Origin: JANYJZ01 sp964523395
GTDB taxonomy: Bacteria > Bacteroidota > Ignavibacteria > UBA10030 > SZUA-254
Assembly: GCA_964523395.1 (NCBI GenBank)
Contig: CAZFXS010000001.1
Span: 310,001-374,000 of the forward strand
Reading direction: 5' to 3'
DNA: 64,000 nt
Of this stretch, positions 23,781-31,880 are shown one piece after another; the stretch's first letter is position 1; each line of letters begins with the position of its first letter. The notes beneath the pieces are model-generated. The model saw only the letters and a list, made by a program, of their open reading frames with translations, searched no databases and was not told the DNA's origin. The translations under genes were made by a program, and so were the position numbers.

Positions 23781-25235
23781 ATGTCTTCCTCAGCAATCAG
23801 AGTCCGGTTTGCCCCAAGCCCGACCGGCTATCTTCATGTCGGCGGCTTAAGAACTGCCCTGTATAATTTTCTCTTCGCGAGGAAACACCACGGTACGTTC
23901 ATCCTGCGCATTGAGGACACTGACCGCTCACGCTTGGTCGAAGGCGCGGTGCAGAATCTCATCGATACACTGCAGTGGGCCGGGTTACAGTTTGATGAGG
24001 GACCGGGAAGAAGCGGCGGCGTTGGACCGTATATTCAATCTGAACGTCTTGATCATTATACGTTGCATGCAAATAAGTTAATTGATAAACGTAAAGCATA
24101 TTATTGCTTTTGTACACCGGATCGCCTTGAGGCGGTCAGAAAAGAACAGGAAAAATTAAAGCTTCAACCGAAATACGATCGGCATTGTCTTAAATTAAGC
24201 ACGACAGCAATTGTGGATAACCTTGAAAAAAAGGTACCGTATGTGGTGCGAATGAAAGTTCCCGATTCGACAGTCGTTCGTTTCAATGATATCATCCGGG
24301 GCGATGTGGAATTTGAGAGCGACCGCCTCGATGACCAGGTCCTTCTGAAATCCGACGGTTACCCGACGTATCATCTTGCGAATGTCGTTGACGATCATAT
24401 GATGAGAATCTCCCATGTTATTCGCGGTGAAGAATGGCTCTCGAGTACACCGAAGCATGTTTTGCTCTATCAGTCGTTTGGTTGGGATATCCCCGCATTC
24501 GCGCATTTACCATTGCTCCTGAATCCCGACAGGTCAAAACTCAGCAAACGGCAGGGGGATGTCGCTGTTGAGGATTACCGCACGAAGCACTATCTGAAGG
24601 AAGCGTTGATTAATTTTGTGGCGTTTCTCGGTTGGAATCCGGGTGACGAACGTGAATTATTTTCACTTGACGAACTCGTGAACGAGTTTTCGCTTGAACG
24701 TGTCGGTAAAGCAGGTGCAATCTTTAATCTGGATAAACTGAACTGGCTGAATTTTCAGCATCTCAGGAAGAAACCGGATGCCGAAGTGCTTGTCATGTTG
24801 AAAGCGGAACTGCATAAATCAAAATATGCCGGAACATTCTTTACTGATGACTTCCTGCTGAAAATTATTTATGCGTTGAGAGAACGTGTAACATTCATAA
24901 CCGATTTTATTGAAAAGGGAAGTTATTTCTTTGAACCCCCAACACAATACGATCCGGAAATAGTGAAGAAACGATGGAAACCTGATGTCCCTGCACATCT
25001 CCAATTACTTTCGGAAGCGTTCTCAAAATTGCAGAACCCGTCATTAGCCGATTACGAACAGGCGCTTCAATCAGTTGCTCAGACATTGGGGGTCAGCAAT
25101 GGCCATCTTATACACGGCCTCAGACTTGCGGTCTCAGGTGTGGGAGCAGGACCGGGTGTGTATGAAATCCTTGATGTTATTGGCAAGGAAGAAACAGTAC
25201 GACGTATTCAAACAGCAATCGCAACGATAAAATAA
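23781..25235 (+). CDS. gltX: Glutamyl-tRNA synthetase
   Basis: A 484-residue class I aminoacyl-tRNA synthetase that charges tRNA-Glu with glutamate using ATP. The N-terminal Rossmann fold has the HIGH-type motif in APSPTGYLHVGGLRTALYNF (HVGG at 19-22) and the KMSKS-type motif KLSKRQG from 253. A cysteine-containing CFCTPDRLE stretch near 112 is the usual insertion. Length is normal for the family. The gene is followed by glnS after 23 bases, so the organism has both synthetases and they appear to be co-expressed. I kept the annotated ATG because it directly precedes the first conserved strand (IRVRFAPSPTG). Confidence 0.97.
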   Translation: MSSSAIRVRFAPSPTGYLHVGGLRTALYNFLFARKHHGTFILRIEDTDRSRLVEGAVQNLIDTLQWAGLQFDEGPGRSGGVGPYIQSERLDHYTLHANKLIDKRKAYYCFCTPDRLEAVRKEQEKLKLQPKYDRHCLKLSTTAIVDNLEKKVPYVVRMKVPDSTVVRFNDIIRGDVEFESDRLDDQVLLKSDGYPTYHLANVVDDHMMRISHVIRGEEWLSSTPKHVLLYQSFGWDIPAFAHLPLLLNPDRSKLSKRQGDVAVEDYRTKHYLKEALINFVAFLGWNPGDERELFSLDELVNEFSLERVGKAGAIFNLDKLNWLNFQHLRKKPDAEVLVMLKAELHKSKYAGTFFTDDFLLKIIYALRERVTFITDFIEKGSYFFEPPTQYDPEIVKKRWKPDVPAHLQLLSEAFSKLQNPSLADYEQALQSVAQTLGVSNGHLIHGLRLAVSGVGAGPGVYEILDVIGKEETVRRIQTAIATIK

Positions 25236-25258
25236 CCTGTTAGTTTTACACTACAGAT

Positions 25259-26959
25259 ATGGATCAATCAAAAAATACTGTAAAGAATTCAGACGACACC
25301 TCAAAAGAGGTGAAGCCTTCGAACTTCATTCGTGAAATAGTCGAAGAGGATATAAAAAATAATAAGAATGAGAAGCGGGTCCATACACGCTTTCCCCCCG
25401 AACCGAACGGGTATTTACACATCGGCCATGCGAAATCAATTTGCCTGAACTTTGGCATTGCACGCGATTATTCCGGAAAATGCAATCTTCGTTTTGATGA
25501 TACGAACCCTACCAAAGAGGATGTGGAATATGTTGATTCGATCAAAGAAGACGTCCGTTGGCTGGGATTTGATTGGAATGCGGAATTATATGCTTCCGAT
25601 TATTTTGAACAATTATATCAGTACGCGGTTACCTTGATACAAAAAGGGAAAGCGTTTGTATGTGACTTGAGCGGCGATGAAGTCCGCAATATGCGCGGCA
25701 CACTGACAATGCCCGGCAAAGAGAGTCCTTATCGAAACCGCAGTATCGATGAGAACCTTGACTTATTCGGGCGTATGCGAAAGGGAGAATTTCCCGACGG
25801 TGCAAGGACCCTTCGCGCGAAAGTCGATATGGCTTCCCCAAATATTAATCTCCGCGATCCGGTGATGTATCGTATACTTCATGCACACCATCACCGCACC
25901 GGCGACGCGTGGTGCATTTATCCAACGTATGATTGGGCGCATGGTCAATCCGATTCAATCGAAGGTATCACACACTCCATCTGTACGCTGGAGTTCGAAG
26001 ATCATCGGCCGCTGTATGACTGGTACATCAACGAACTCGGCATTCATCATCCCCAGCAGATAGAATTCGCCCGGTTGAATGTTTCCTATACAATGATGAG
26101 CAAACGGAAACTACTCCAACTGGTTGAAGAAAAGTTAGTGAGTGGATGGGATGATCCCCGCATGCCGACCATCTGCGGATTGCGCAGGCGTGGATTCACG
26201 CCGGAATCGTTGAGAAACTTTGCTGAGCGGATTGGTGTCTCCAAACGCGAGACGATGATTGATGCCTCATTCCTCGAAGATTGTTTGCGTGAAGATTTAA
26301 ACAAGCGCGCCCGGCGCGTTATGGCGGTGTTACGTCCGTTAAAAGTGATCATAGATAATTATCCCGACAATCAGGTTGAAGAAATGGAAGCGATTAACAA
26401 CCCCGAAGACCCGGGCATGGGATCAAGGAAAATTCATTTTTCAAAAGTATTGTATATCGATCAGGATGATTTTCGCGAAACACCTCCCCCGAAATATTTC
26501 CGTCTGTTCCCCGGGAATGAAGTCCGGTTGCGTTACGCCTATATCATAAAATGCGAACGTGTTGTTAAGGATGAGAAGGGGAATATCGTTGAGCTGCATT
26601 GTACGTATGATCCAGACACAAGAAGCGGAGAAGGGAAGAGTACCAAAAAAGTAAAGGGTACAATCCATTGGGTTTCAGCCTTGCATGCTAAAACTGCTGA
26701 AGTGAGATTGTATGACCGTTTATTCACGGCAGAAGACCCTGGTGGAGACAACTGGAAAGAGCTGTTGAACCCGAACTCTCTGCAAGTATTGCATGATTGC
26801 AAAATCGAGCCGGGGATCGAGCAAGCAAAGCCGTCAGATAGGTTCCAGTTTGAACGCACCGGATATTTTTGCCCCGATTATGAATCGAGCCCTGATGCAC
26901 CTGTGTTCAACAGGACGGTAACGTTGCGTGACACGTGGGCAAAGATTGAGAAGGCATAA
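25259..26959 (+). CDS. glnS: Glutaminyl-tRNA synthetase
   Basis: A 566-residue class I synthetase of the GlnRS/eukaryotic GluRS branch, making Gln-tRNA directly. HIGH motif at 54-57 in PPEPNGYLHIGHAKS; KMSKS equivalent MMSKRK near 280; the anticodon-binding beta-barrels follow (ETPPPKYFRLFPGNEVRLRYAYIIKCE and later EVRLYDRLFTAEDPGG). GlnRS is found in some bacteria by transfer from eukaryotes and removes the need for the Glu-tRNA amidotransferase route for glutamine. Its placement right after gltX is worth noting, since the two are distant paralogues with sequential amino-acid substrates. The roughly 325-base region downstream is filled by dispersed palindromes, and no terminator is evident. 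Confidence 0.97.
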   Translation: MDQSKNTVKNSDDTSKEVKPSNFIREIVEEDIKNNKNEKRVHTRFPPEPNGYLHIGHAKSICLNFGIARDYSGKCNLRFDDTNPTKEDVEYVDSIKEDVRWLGFDWNAELYASDYFEQLYQYAVTLIQKGKAFVCDLSGDEVRNMRGTLTMPGKESPYRNRSIDENLDLFGRMRKGEFPDGARTLRAKVDMASPNINLRDPVMYRILHAHHHRTGDAWCIYPTYDWAHGQSDSIEGITHSICTLEFEDHRPLYDWYINELGIHHPQQIEFARLNVSYTMMSKRKLLQLVEEKLVSGWDDPRMPTICGLRRRGFTPESLRNFAERIGVSKRETMIDASFLEDCLREDLNKRARRVMAVLRPLKVIIDNYPDNQVEEMEAINNPEDPGMGSRKIHFSKVLYIDQDDFRETPPPKYFRLFPGNEVRLRYAYIIKCERVVKDEKGNIVELHCTYDPDTRSGEGKSTKKVKGTIHWVSALHAKTAEVRLYDRLFTAEDPGGDNWKELLNPNSLQVLHDCKIEPGIEQAKPSDRFQFERTGYFCPDYESSPDAPVFNRTVTLRDTWAKIEKA

Positions 26960-27014
26960 ATTTGTAATCCTTTTGTGCATTGAACTGTCACTTAGTTTGA
27001 ATTTTATAGAAGAT

Positions 27015-27128
27015 GATGCCGAAGGCATCACATGTTTGTAGTAAGACATGAAGCTTACACATACGACCCCATCGGGGTCGCATGTTCATATGGTTTATTT
27101 ACTATAAACATACAATCCCTTCGGGATT
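27015..27128. repeat. Composite dispersed repeat with three short palindromes
   Basis: GATGCCGAAGGCATC (27015-27029), CGACCCCATCGGGGTCG (27064-27080) and AATCCCTTCGGGATT (27114-27128) are each near-perfect palindromes, joined by AT-rich linkers containing ATGTTTGTAGTA and, inverted, TACTATAAACAT. A related copy begins at 35987. It occupies the spacer between glnS and folB (26960-27283), which contains no gene. Confidence 0.75.
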
Positions 27129-27234
27129 CTGTTAGTTAAACACGCTTTTGAAACAAGAGGGAATCTATCAGTTAAGGTGAGTTTTTATCTTGTTGAACAA
27201 TTAAATTAATCCGCCGCATATCCATCTGATTTTC

Positions 27235-27263
27235 TTGATTATCACAGAAGAAAGCGATATATT
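27235..27263 (+). promoter_or_regulatory. Promoter of the folB-folK operon
   Basis: TTGATT at 27235-27240, a 17-base spacer and TATATT at 27258-27263, 21 bases before the folB ATG. This leaves a very short leader of roughly 14 bases with no clear Shine-Dalgarno site. Confidence 0.6.
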
Positions 27264-27283
27264 TGCAAAGTTTTTAACCGCAC

Positions 27284-27652
27284 ATGCCAGACCTCACGAC
27301 TATCCGTATTAAGAATGCTTCGTTCTATGCGTATCACGGCGTTGCCAGTGATGAGCAGAACCTTGGCGGCAAGTTTGAAATTGATGTTGAGCTGAAAGCC
27401 GATCTGCTGGCCGCGATGCAATCGGATAATCTGCATCGTACCGTCGATTATGAGGCAGTGTATGCGTTGGTAAAAAATATTGTTCACTCGAAAAAGTTTT
27501 ATCTCATCGAGGCGCTGGCGCACACAATCATCGAGGGAATTATTCATGAGTTCCCGATTGTGGAACATGTCACCGTAACTGTGCGCAAACCTCATCCGCC
27601 TGTAAAAGGCGTTGTCGATTTTGTCGAAGTTCAGGTATCCGGAAAACGCTGA
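27284..27652 (+). CDS. folB: Dihydroneopterin aldolase
   Basis: A 122-residue enzyme of the T-fold group that converts 7,8-dihydroneopterin to 6-hydroxymethyl-dihydropterin and glycolaldehyde in folate synthesis. The family pattern is clear: IRIKNASFYAYHGVASDEQNLGGKFEIDVEL near 6-36, a central TVDYEAVYALVKNIV at about 56-70 and the C-terminal VTVRKPHPPVKGVVDFVEVQV with the conserved lysine before PHPP. It is followed after 6 bases by folK, whose enzyme uses its product, so the two form a folate operon. Length is standard. Confidence 0.95.
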   Translation: MPDLTTIRIKNASFYAYHGVASDEQNLGGKFEIDVELKADLLAAMQSDNLHRTVDYEAVYALVKNIVHSKKFYLIEALAHTIIEGIIHEFPIVEHVTVTVRKPHPPVKGVVDFVEVQVSGKR

Positions 27653-27658
27653 GTATTT

Positions 27659-28171
27659 ATGTATCACGTCTATCTTTCATTAGGTTCGAATATCGGAGAC
27701 CGCTCTGCGTTTCTTGCAAAAGCTGTCGAAGAAATCGGTGCAATCGCTTCCGTCAGCGAAGTCTCTTCTGTTTTCGAATCAGAGCCTGTAGGGATGCTGG
27801 ATGATGGCGGCCCGTTTTATAATATGGCAGTCGGTATCCGTACATCCGACGATCCGCCGTTGCTGATGGTGCAGTTGAAAAAGATTGAGAAAAAACTCGG
27901 CAGAAAGAATGCCACGCATCTGCTCTCCCGCAATATCGATATTGATATCATACTGTATCGCGGATTGGCGTATGAAGACCACACTGTCACGGTTCCTCAT
28001 CCCATGCTGCAGTACCGCCGGTTTGTACTCGAACCGCTCTGCGAAATTGCTCCGACTGCGGTACACCCAGGACTGGAGAAAACTATCGCAACACTCCTCC
28101 GGAATTGTCATGATAAACACAGCGTGGTAAAATTAGATTCGGCGGTTATTCAGATGTCTTCACATTCATAA
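27659..28171 (+). CDS. folK: 2-amino-4-hydroxy-6-hydroxymethyldihydropteridine pyrophosphokinase
   Basis: A 170-residue HPPK that transfers pyrophosphate from ATP to 6-hydroxymethyl-dihydropterin. Signatures: YLSLGSNIGDR at 5-15, FESEPVGMLDDGGPFYNMAV with the pterin-binding loop, RNIDIDIILY (metal-binding aspartates) near 95-104 and VPHPMLQYRRFVLEPLCEIAP. It lies between folB and a deoxynucleoside kinase gene, 7 bases from the latter. The folK/dNK adjacency recurs in FCB genomes in my recollection. Confidence 0.95.
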   Translation: MYHVYLSLGSNIGDRSAFLAKAVEEIGAIASVSEVSSVFESEPVGMLDDGGPFYNMAVGIRTSDDPPLLMVQLKKIEKKLGRKNATHLLSRNIDIDIILYRGLAYEDHTVTVPHPMLQYRRFVLEPLCEIAPTAVHPGLEKTIATLLRNCHDKHSVVKLDSAVIQMSSHS

Positions 28172-28178
28172 TACCATC

Positions 28179-28856
28179 GTGAAACAATCACTCACATCAT
28201 TGATAGAACAGTCGGATATCAGGCATATCGCGATAGAAGGCGTTATCGGCGCAGGCAAAACAACGCTTGCGAATATGCTTGCGGCACAGTTACCCGCGAA
28301 ACTGGTGCTCGAGAAATTTGAAGAGAATCCGTTCCTCTCAAAATTTTATGAAGACCAGAACCATTACGCGTTCCAGACGCAGCTCTTTTTCCTCTTAAGC
28401 CGGTATAAACAACAACAGGAATTGATTCAGGCGGACCTGTTCAACCGTTTTCTCATTACGGATTATATTTTCGAGAAGGATAAAATCTTTGCCTATCTTA
28501 ATCTTGAAGATGATGAGCTGAAATTATATGAAACCGTACTGACAGCGATCGAACACAAGGTTCCGACTCCTGATCTTATTGTGTATATTCAGTGCAGTGT
28601 CGACCGCCTGATGGCCAATATCACGAAGCGGGGGAGAGACATCGAAAAAAACATGCCGGAGCAGTATATACGCGACTTAAATGAGGCGTATAACTATTTC
28701 TTTTTCCGCTACAAGGCGGCACCGTTACTCATCGTGAATGCGACGCAAATTGATTTTGTCGGCAACAGCGAACATTTTGAAGACCTGATGATGGAGATTT
28801 TCAGGCCGAACAAAGCTCCGGTCGAATATTATAACCCCGCAATTATAAGAAAATAG
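28179..28856 (+). CDS. Deoxynucleoside kinase
   Basis: A 225-residue P-loop kinase of the deoxyadenosine/deoxyguanosine kinase group. The Walker A motif is GVIGAGKTTLA at about 20-30, preceded by a hydrophobic strand IRHIAIE; ENPFLSKFYEDQNHYAFQTQLFFLLSRYKQQQ is the typical dNK substrate-site stretch, and DYIFEKDKIFA is the DRS/ERS-like region; the LID is TKRGRDIEKNMPEQYIRDLNEAYNYFF. It salvages deoxynucleosides by 5'-phosphorylation. The start is a GTG at 28179. It is followed by a small membrane protein gene 1 base later. Exact base preference cannot be told. Confidence 0.9.
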   Translation: MKQSLTSLIEQSDIRHIAIEGVIGAGKTTLANMLAAQLPAKLVLEKFEENPFLSKFYEDQNHYAFQTQLFFLLSRYKQQQELIQADLFNRFLITDYIFEKDKIFAYLNLEDDELKLYETVLTAIEHKVPTPDLIVYIQCSVDRLMANITKRGRDIEKNMPEQYIRDLNEAYNYFFFRYKAAPLLIVNATQIDFVGNSEHFEDLMMEIFRPNKAPVEYYNPAIIRK

Positions 28857-28857
28857 C

Positions 28858-29070
28858 ATGATCCGGATTTTCTTGTATCTCATGTTGGGATATGTGGTGT
28901 GGAAAATGATTAAAATATTCTCCACGCGGCAAAAAAACACTCGCAGGGAATATGAGGAGGAAAATGCTTCAAAAACCCCGCCTATTGAATTCCCCAACAT
29001 CGAAGAAGCAAAATTCGAAGACCTGCCGCCGTCATCTTCTGATGACGGTCCGTCTTCACCCAAAAAATAA
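28858..29070 (+). CDS. Small membrane protein, DUF4834-like
   Basis: A 70-residue protein with one N-terminal membrane helix (MIRIFLYLMLGYVVWKMIKIF) and a charged tail, RQKNTRREYEEE, then an acidic proline-containing segment (PPIEFPNIEEAKFEDLPP). The arrangement recalls DUF4834-type proteins of FCB bacteria, also of unknown function. It starts two bases after the kinase stop, hence real expression is likely. Identification is tentative. Confidence 0.6.
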   Translation: MIRIFLYLMLGYVVWKMIKIFSTRQKNTRREYEEENASKTPPIEFPNIEEAKFEDLPPSSSDDGPSSPKK

Positions 29071-29220
29071 AACTCCCCTAACGCTTTACACCTTGTATTA
29101 TCGAGTACAAGCTTTCACGTATTCGCGTCTTTTTCGTCTACCTTCCGTGTACATCCGTGGTGAATTAATCAGTTCTTTTCAAATTGACTCTTTTCCCACT
29201 GTTCGGTATCTTACCATCAA

Positions 29221-30186
29221 ATGATTACAGAAAATGCTCATATCCTAACGGAAACGGAAGAAATTCCTCTTCAACTCGAAGAAGAAATCATTCGGTTGAA
29301 GGAAGAGTTGAACGCGGTGATCCTCGCCCATTATTACCAGGAATCTGAAATTCAGGACCTGGCGGATTTTGTCGGGGACAGCCTTGAACTTTCACGCAAA
29401 GCCGCATCAACGGATGCCGATGTCATTGTGTTTGCCGGCGTTCATTTCATGGCGGAAACGGCGAAGATACTGAGTCCGCATAAGAAAGTTCTGCTTCCCG
29501 ATTTAGAGGCCGGTTGCTCTCTTGCGGAAGGATGCCCCGCGCCTGCGTTTAAAAAATTCAAAGAAGATCATCCCGGTCATATTGTTGTCTCCTATATCAA
29601 TTGCTCAGCCGAAGTGAAGGCGCTGAGCGATATTATCTGTACATCGAGTAATGCTGAGAAAATCATCAGGCAAATTCCCGCTGACAGGCCGATCATATTC
29701 GCGCCCGACAGGAATCTTGGTGCCTATCTTGTCAAGAAAACTGGAAGGGAGATGCTGTTGTGGCAGGGGACATGCATTGTCCATGAAACATTCAGCGAAC
29801 GGAAGCTTATCCACCTCCGCTCGTTATATCCCGACGCAAAACTTATTGCCCATCCTGAGTGTGAGCAGGTTGTGCTTGACCAGGCGGCGTTTATCGGTTC
29901 GACGAGCGCGTTGCTCCGCCATGTACAGCAGGACACCGCCAGAGAATTTATTATCGCCACAGAGGCAGGCATTATCCACCAGATGCAGAAAGCCTGTCCC
30001 GATAAGCTCTTTATCCCCGCTCCTCCCGAGGAAAGCTGTGCATGCAACCAGTGCCCGTTCATGAAACTCAATACTATGGAAAAATTGTATCTCTGCATGA
30101 AGAACGGCACTCCCGAAATTACTTTGAGTGACGATCTTATTGCAAAAGCAGCGCTTCCAATAAAACGGATGCTGGAGATGAGTTGA
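29221..30186 (+). CDS. nadA: Quinolinate synthase A
   Basis: A 321-residue [4Fe-4S] enzyme that condenses iminoaspartate with dihydroxyacetone phosphate to quinolinate in NAD synthesis. Seen: NAVILAHYYQESEIQDLADFVGDSLELSRKA at about 31-61, cluster ligands C99 (DLEAGCSLAEGC), C214 (HPECEQ) and one of C273/C275/C278 (SCACNQCPFM), and the repeat-domain signatures VVSYINCSAEVKA and FAPDRNLG. No nadB or nadC lies nearby. The stop codon lies at the left end of the 139-bp repeat element that begins at 30185, so the element has inserted at, or slightly overlaps, the end of the gene. Confidence 0.96.
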   Translation: MITENAHILTETEEIPLQLEEEIIRLKEELNAVILAHYYQESEIQDLADFVGDSLELSRKAASTDADVIVFAGVHFMAETAKILSPHKKVLLPDLEAGCSLAEGCPAPAFKKFKEDHPGHIVVSYINCSAEVKALSDIICTSSNAEKIIRQIPADRPIIFAPDRNLGAYLVKKTGREMLLWQGTCIVHETFSERKLIHLRSLYPDAKLIAHPECEQVVLDQAAFIGSTSALLRHVQQDTAREFIIATEAGIIHQMQKACPDKLFIPAPPEESCACNQCPFMKLNTMEKLYLCMKNGTPEITLSDDLIAKAALPIKRMLEMS

Positions 30187-30233
30187 TATATGCTCAGATT
30201 AAAGAAAAGAATAACGCAGAGTCGCGGAGTTCG

Positions 30234-30264
30234 CCCGCCTGCCAAAGCGAAGCGGCGGGCAGGC
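30234..30264. repeat. GC-rich palindromic repeat nested in copy A
   Basis: Stem GCCTGCC (30237-30243) pairs with GGCAGGC (30258-30264); an alternative stem is CCCGCC/GGCGGG. It interrupts the MITE-like element, which shows that this palindrome family has moved after the element did. Confidence 0.8.
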
Positions 30265-30313
30265 AAAGAAACGCAGAGAAATAATCACTTTGCGATACTC
30301 GGCGTTCTCTGCG

Positions 30314-30340
30314 CCCGCCTGAACGATGCAGTCGGGCAGG
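30314..30340. repeat. Second GC-rich palindromic repeat nested in copy A
   Basis: CCCGCCTG at the left and CAGTCGGGCAGG at the right form an imperfect inverted repeat around AACGATG. It is the second insert within the same 139-bp element. Confidence 0.7.
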
Positions 30341-30439
30341 TCTCTGCGGTGAAAAATTTTATTTCAAATTAAGCCAGTACCGCCAAGTTAGCTGTCTTCC
30401 TTATGGCGAAGTAATGAGGTATATTTATATTTTTCACAC

Positions 30440-31033
30440 ATGAAAAACGATCCTGTTCAGACGACAATCCACGTAAAGAATATGGTCTGCGATCGTTGTG
30501 TCCGTGTCGTAAGGGAGGAATTGCAGAAGGAGGGATATACTGTCATCAATATCCGTTTGGGCGAAGTGACATTAGCCGGTGAGGTGAAGGAAAAAAATGA
30601 GGCGATCCGCAACATACTTGAGCGCAATGGTTTTGAGCTAATCGACAATCAGAAAGCAAAACTTGTCGAGCAGTTAAAAAACCAGATTATCTCGCTCATC
30701 TTCCATAACGACAACCCTGAAAAAGACCTCAAACACTATCCCGCGTATCTTGCCCGCAAAATGGGATACGATTATCATTACCTGAGCTCGCTCTTTTCAT
30801 CGGTTGAGAATCTTACCATTGAGCAGTATGTGATCCTCCAGAAAATTGAGCGTGTGAAGGAACTTCTTGTCTACGGAGAGCTGACATTAAGCGAGATTGC
30901 GTTCAGGCTTGCGTATAGCAGTGTTCAGCATCTTTCCAACCAGTTTAAACAAATCACAGGGTTTACTCCCTCAGCGTTTAAAAAGCTTAAAGCTGAGAAG
31001 CGCATTGCGATTGATAGGGTAGGCAGTACTTGA
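30440..31033 (+). CDS. HMA-domain/AraC-type transcriptional regulator
   Basis: A 197-residue fusion. Residues 7-70 are an HMA-like metal-binding ferredoxin fold with CxxC in VKNMVCDRCVRVVREEL (C17, C20). Residues about 100-188 are an AraC-type double helix-turn-helix (LEN-type core: KIERVKELLVYGELTLSEIAFRLAYSSVQHLSNQFKQITGFTPSAFKK). This is a compact metal sensor: metal binding to the HMA cysteines would change DNA binding. The downstream copZ-like and copA genes make copper the best guess for the ligand. The regulator is separated from them by two unrelated AT-rich lipoprotein genes. Confidence 0.8.
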   Translation: MKNDPVQTTIHVKNMVCDRCVRVVREELQKEGYTVINIRLGEVTLAGEVKEKNEAIRNILERNGFELIDNQKAKLVEQLKNQIISLIFHNDNPEKDLKHYPAYLARKMGYDYHYLSSLFSSVENLTIEQYVILQKIERVKELLVYGELTLSEIAFRLAYSSVQHLSNQFKQITGFTPSAFKKLKAEKRIAIDRVGST

Positions 31034-31094
31034 GATTGAAAAAATACTAACTTATCATTGGTACACATTTCGGAGGCAGGTCAATATACCTCAA

Positions 31095-31712
31095 ATGAAA
31101 ATAGATAGAAAATTTCTTTTAATAATTCTACTAGTTATTCTTATTGGAGTGTCTTGTAAAGACGAAACAGATGGAAAGTACTATCAAGAAGCTCTAAACT
31201 GGATTACCACTTCCTCTGAGTTAAAACAATCGATAGCTGAAACTTTCGGATTAGTGATTCATACTGAAGGACCACTCCGCTTTGCAGTATTTGACAGTCT
31301 TACCCCATTAAGTGTGTCGGATTATTTTGCAGAAGACTCTTGCTCATTAATCGTAGATCGTAAGATAATAGATGAGATACGAGAAAAAGAAAGGAGTTTT
31401 AGGAGATATCTTTTGACAAGGTATTACCCATCCTTTTCTTCGCTATGGAATGATACCGCAAAACTAGTGGTGACATTCGGGTTTGTTTATCAAAACAAAA
31501 TGGTGGCAAGAATATACGAGCGACACGAGTATCCAAACGATGAACTTTGGACTAAAAATGACTCGCTTATAACTGGAATAACAATTCCATCTCAAAGTGG
31601 GAAGAAAAACTTAAGAGAAATTTCTTGGTTCTCAGATTGTATACAAATAACTTTTTGTTTCGACGGAGAAGTTAAAGTTAAAAATGCGATCATCCATCCA
31701 CTTTGGCAGTGA
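31095..31712 (+). CDS. AT-rich hypothetical lipoprotein
   Basis: A 205-residue protein starting MKIDRKFLLIILLVILIGVSC, a complete lipoprotein signal with Cys21. The mature region is predicted to be mixed alpha/beta with no domain I recognise. Codons end in A/T far more often than in the flanking genes, suggesting recent transfer. It is followed 168 bases later by another lipoprotein gene of similar composition; together they separate the copper regulator from copZ/copA. Confidence 0.65.
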   Translation: MKIDRKFLLIILLVILIGVSCKDETDGKYYQEALNWITTSSELKQSIAETFGLVIHTEGPLRFAVFDSLTPLSVSDYFAEDSCSLIVDRKIIDEIREKERSFRRYLLTRYYPSFSSLWNDTAKLVVTFGFVYQNKMVARIYERHEYPNDELWTKNDSLITGITIPSQSGKKNLREISWFSDCIQITFCFDGEVKVKNAIIHPLWQ

Positions 31713-31880
31713 AGAGCAATGGTCCCAGAATTTGTCTTAAAAAAAACTCAAAAACTCTTCAATAAACTTACCATTAAATGGAAAGTTTATCGCAGGATGG
31801 ACTCTCAAGATGCTTCAAATGCCGCACCACCAGACAATAGCAAAAACGGGGAATCACTATTAATTAATCGAATTAACAAA

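Larger units (their letters stand above)
30185..30381 (-). repeat. MITE-like element, copy A (reverse orientation, carrying two GC-palindrome inserts)
   Basis: The ends are a degenerate GCTCAGATTAAAGAAAAGAA on the left and TTCAAATTAAGCCAGTACC on the right, matching the inverted repeats of copies B (33433) and C (36117) but in the opposite orientation. The body carries CGCAGAGTCGC, AAGAAACGCAGAGAAATAA and TGCGATACTCGGCG in the same order as the reverse complement of copy C. Two extra segments, 30234-30264 (31 bp) and 30314-30340 (27 bp), interrupt it; removing them leaves 139 bp, the length of copy B. Confidence 0.8.

Noticed and set aside
29071..29220. Riboswitch or attenuator ahead of nadA
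   Set aside because: The 150-base spacer holds only a fragment of a dispersed repeat and no conserved aptamer signature.
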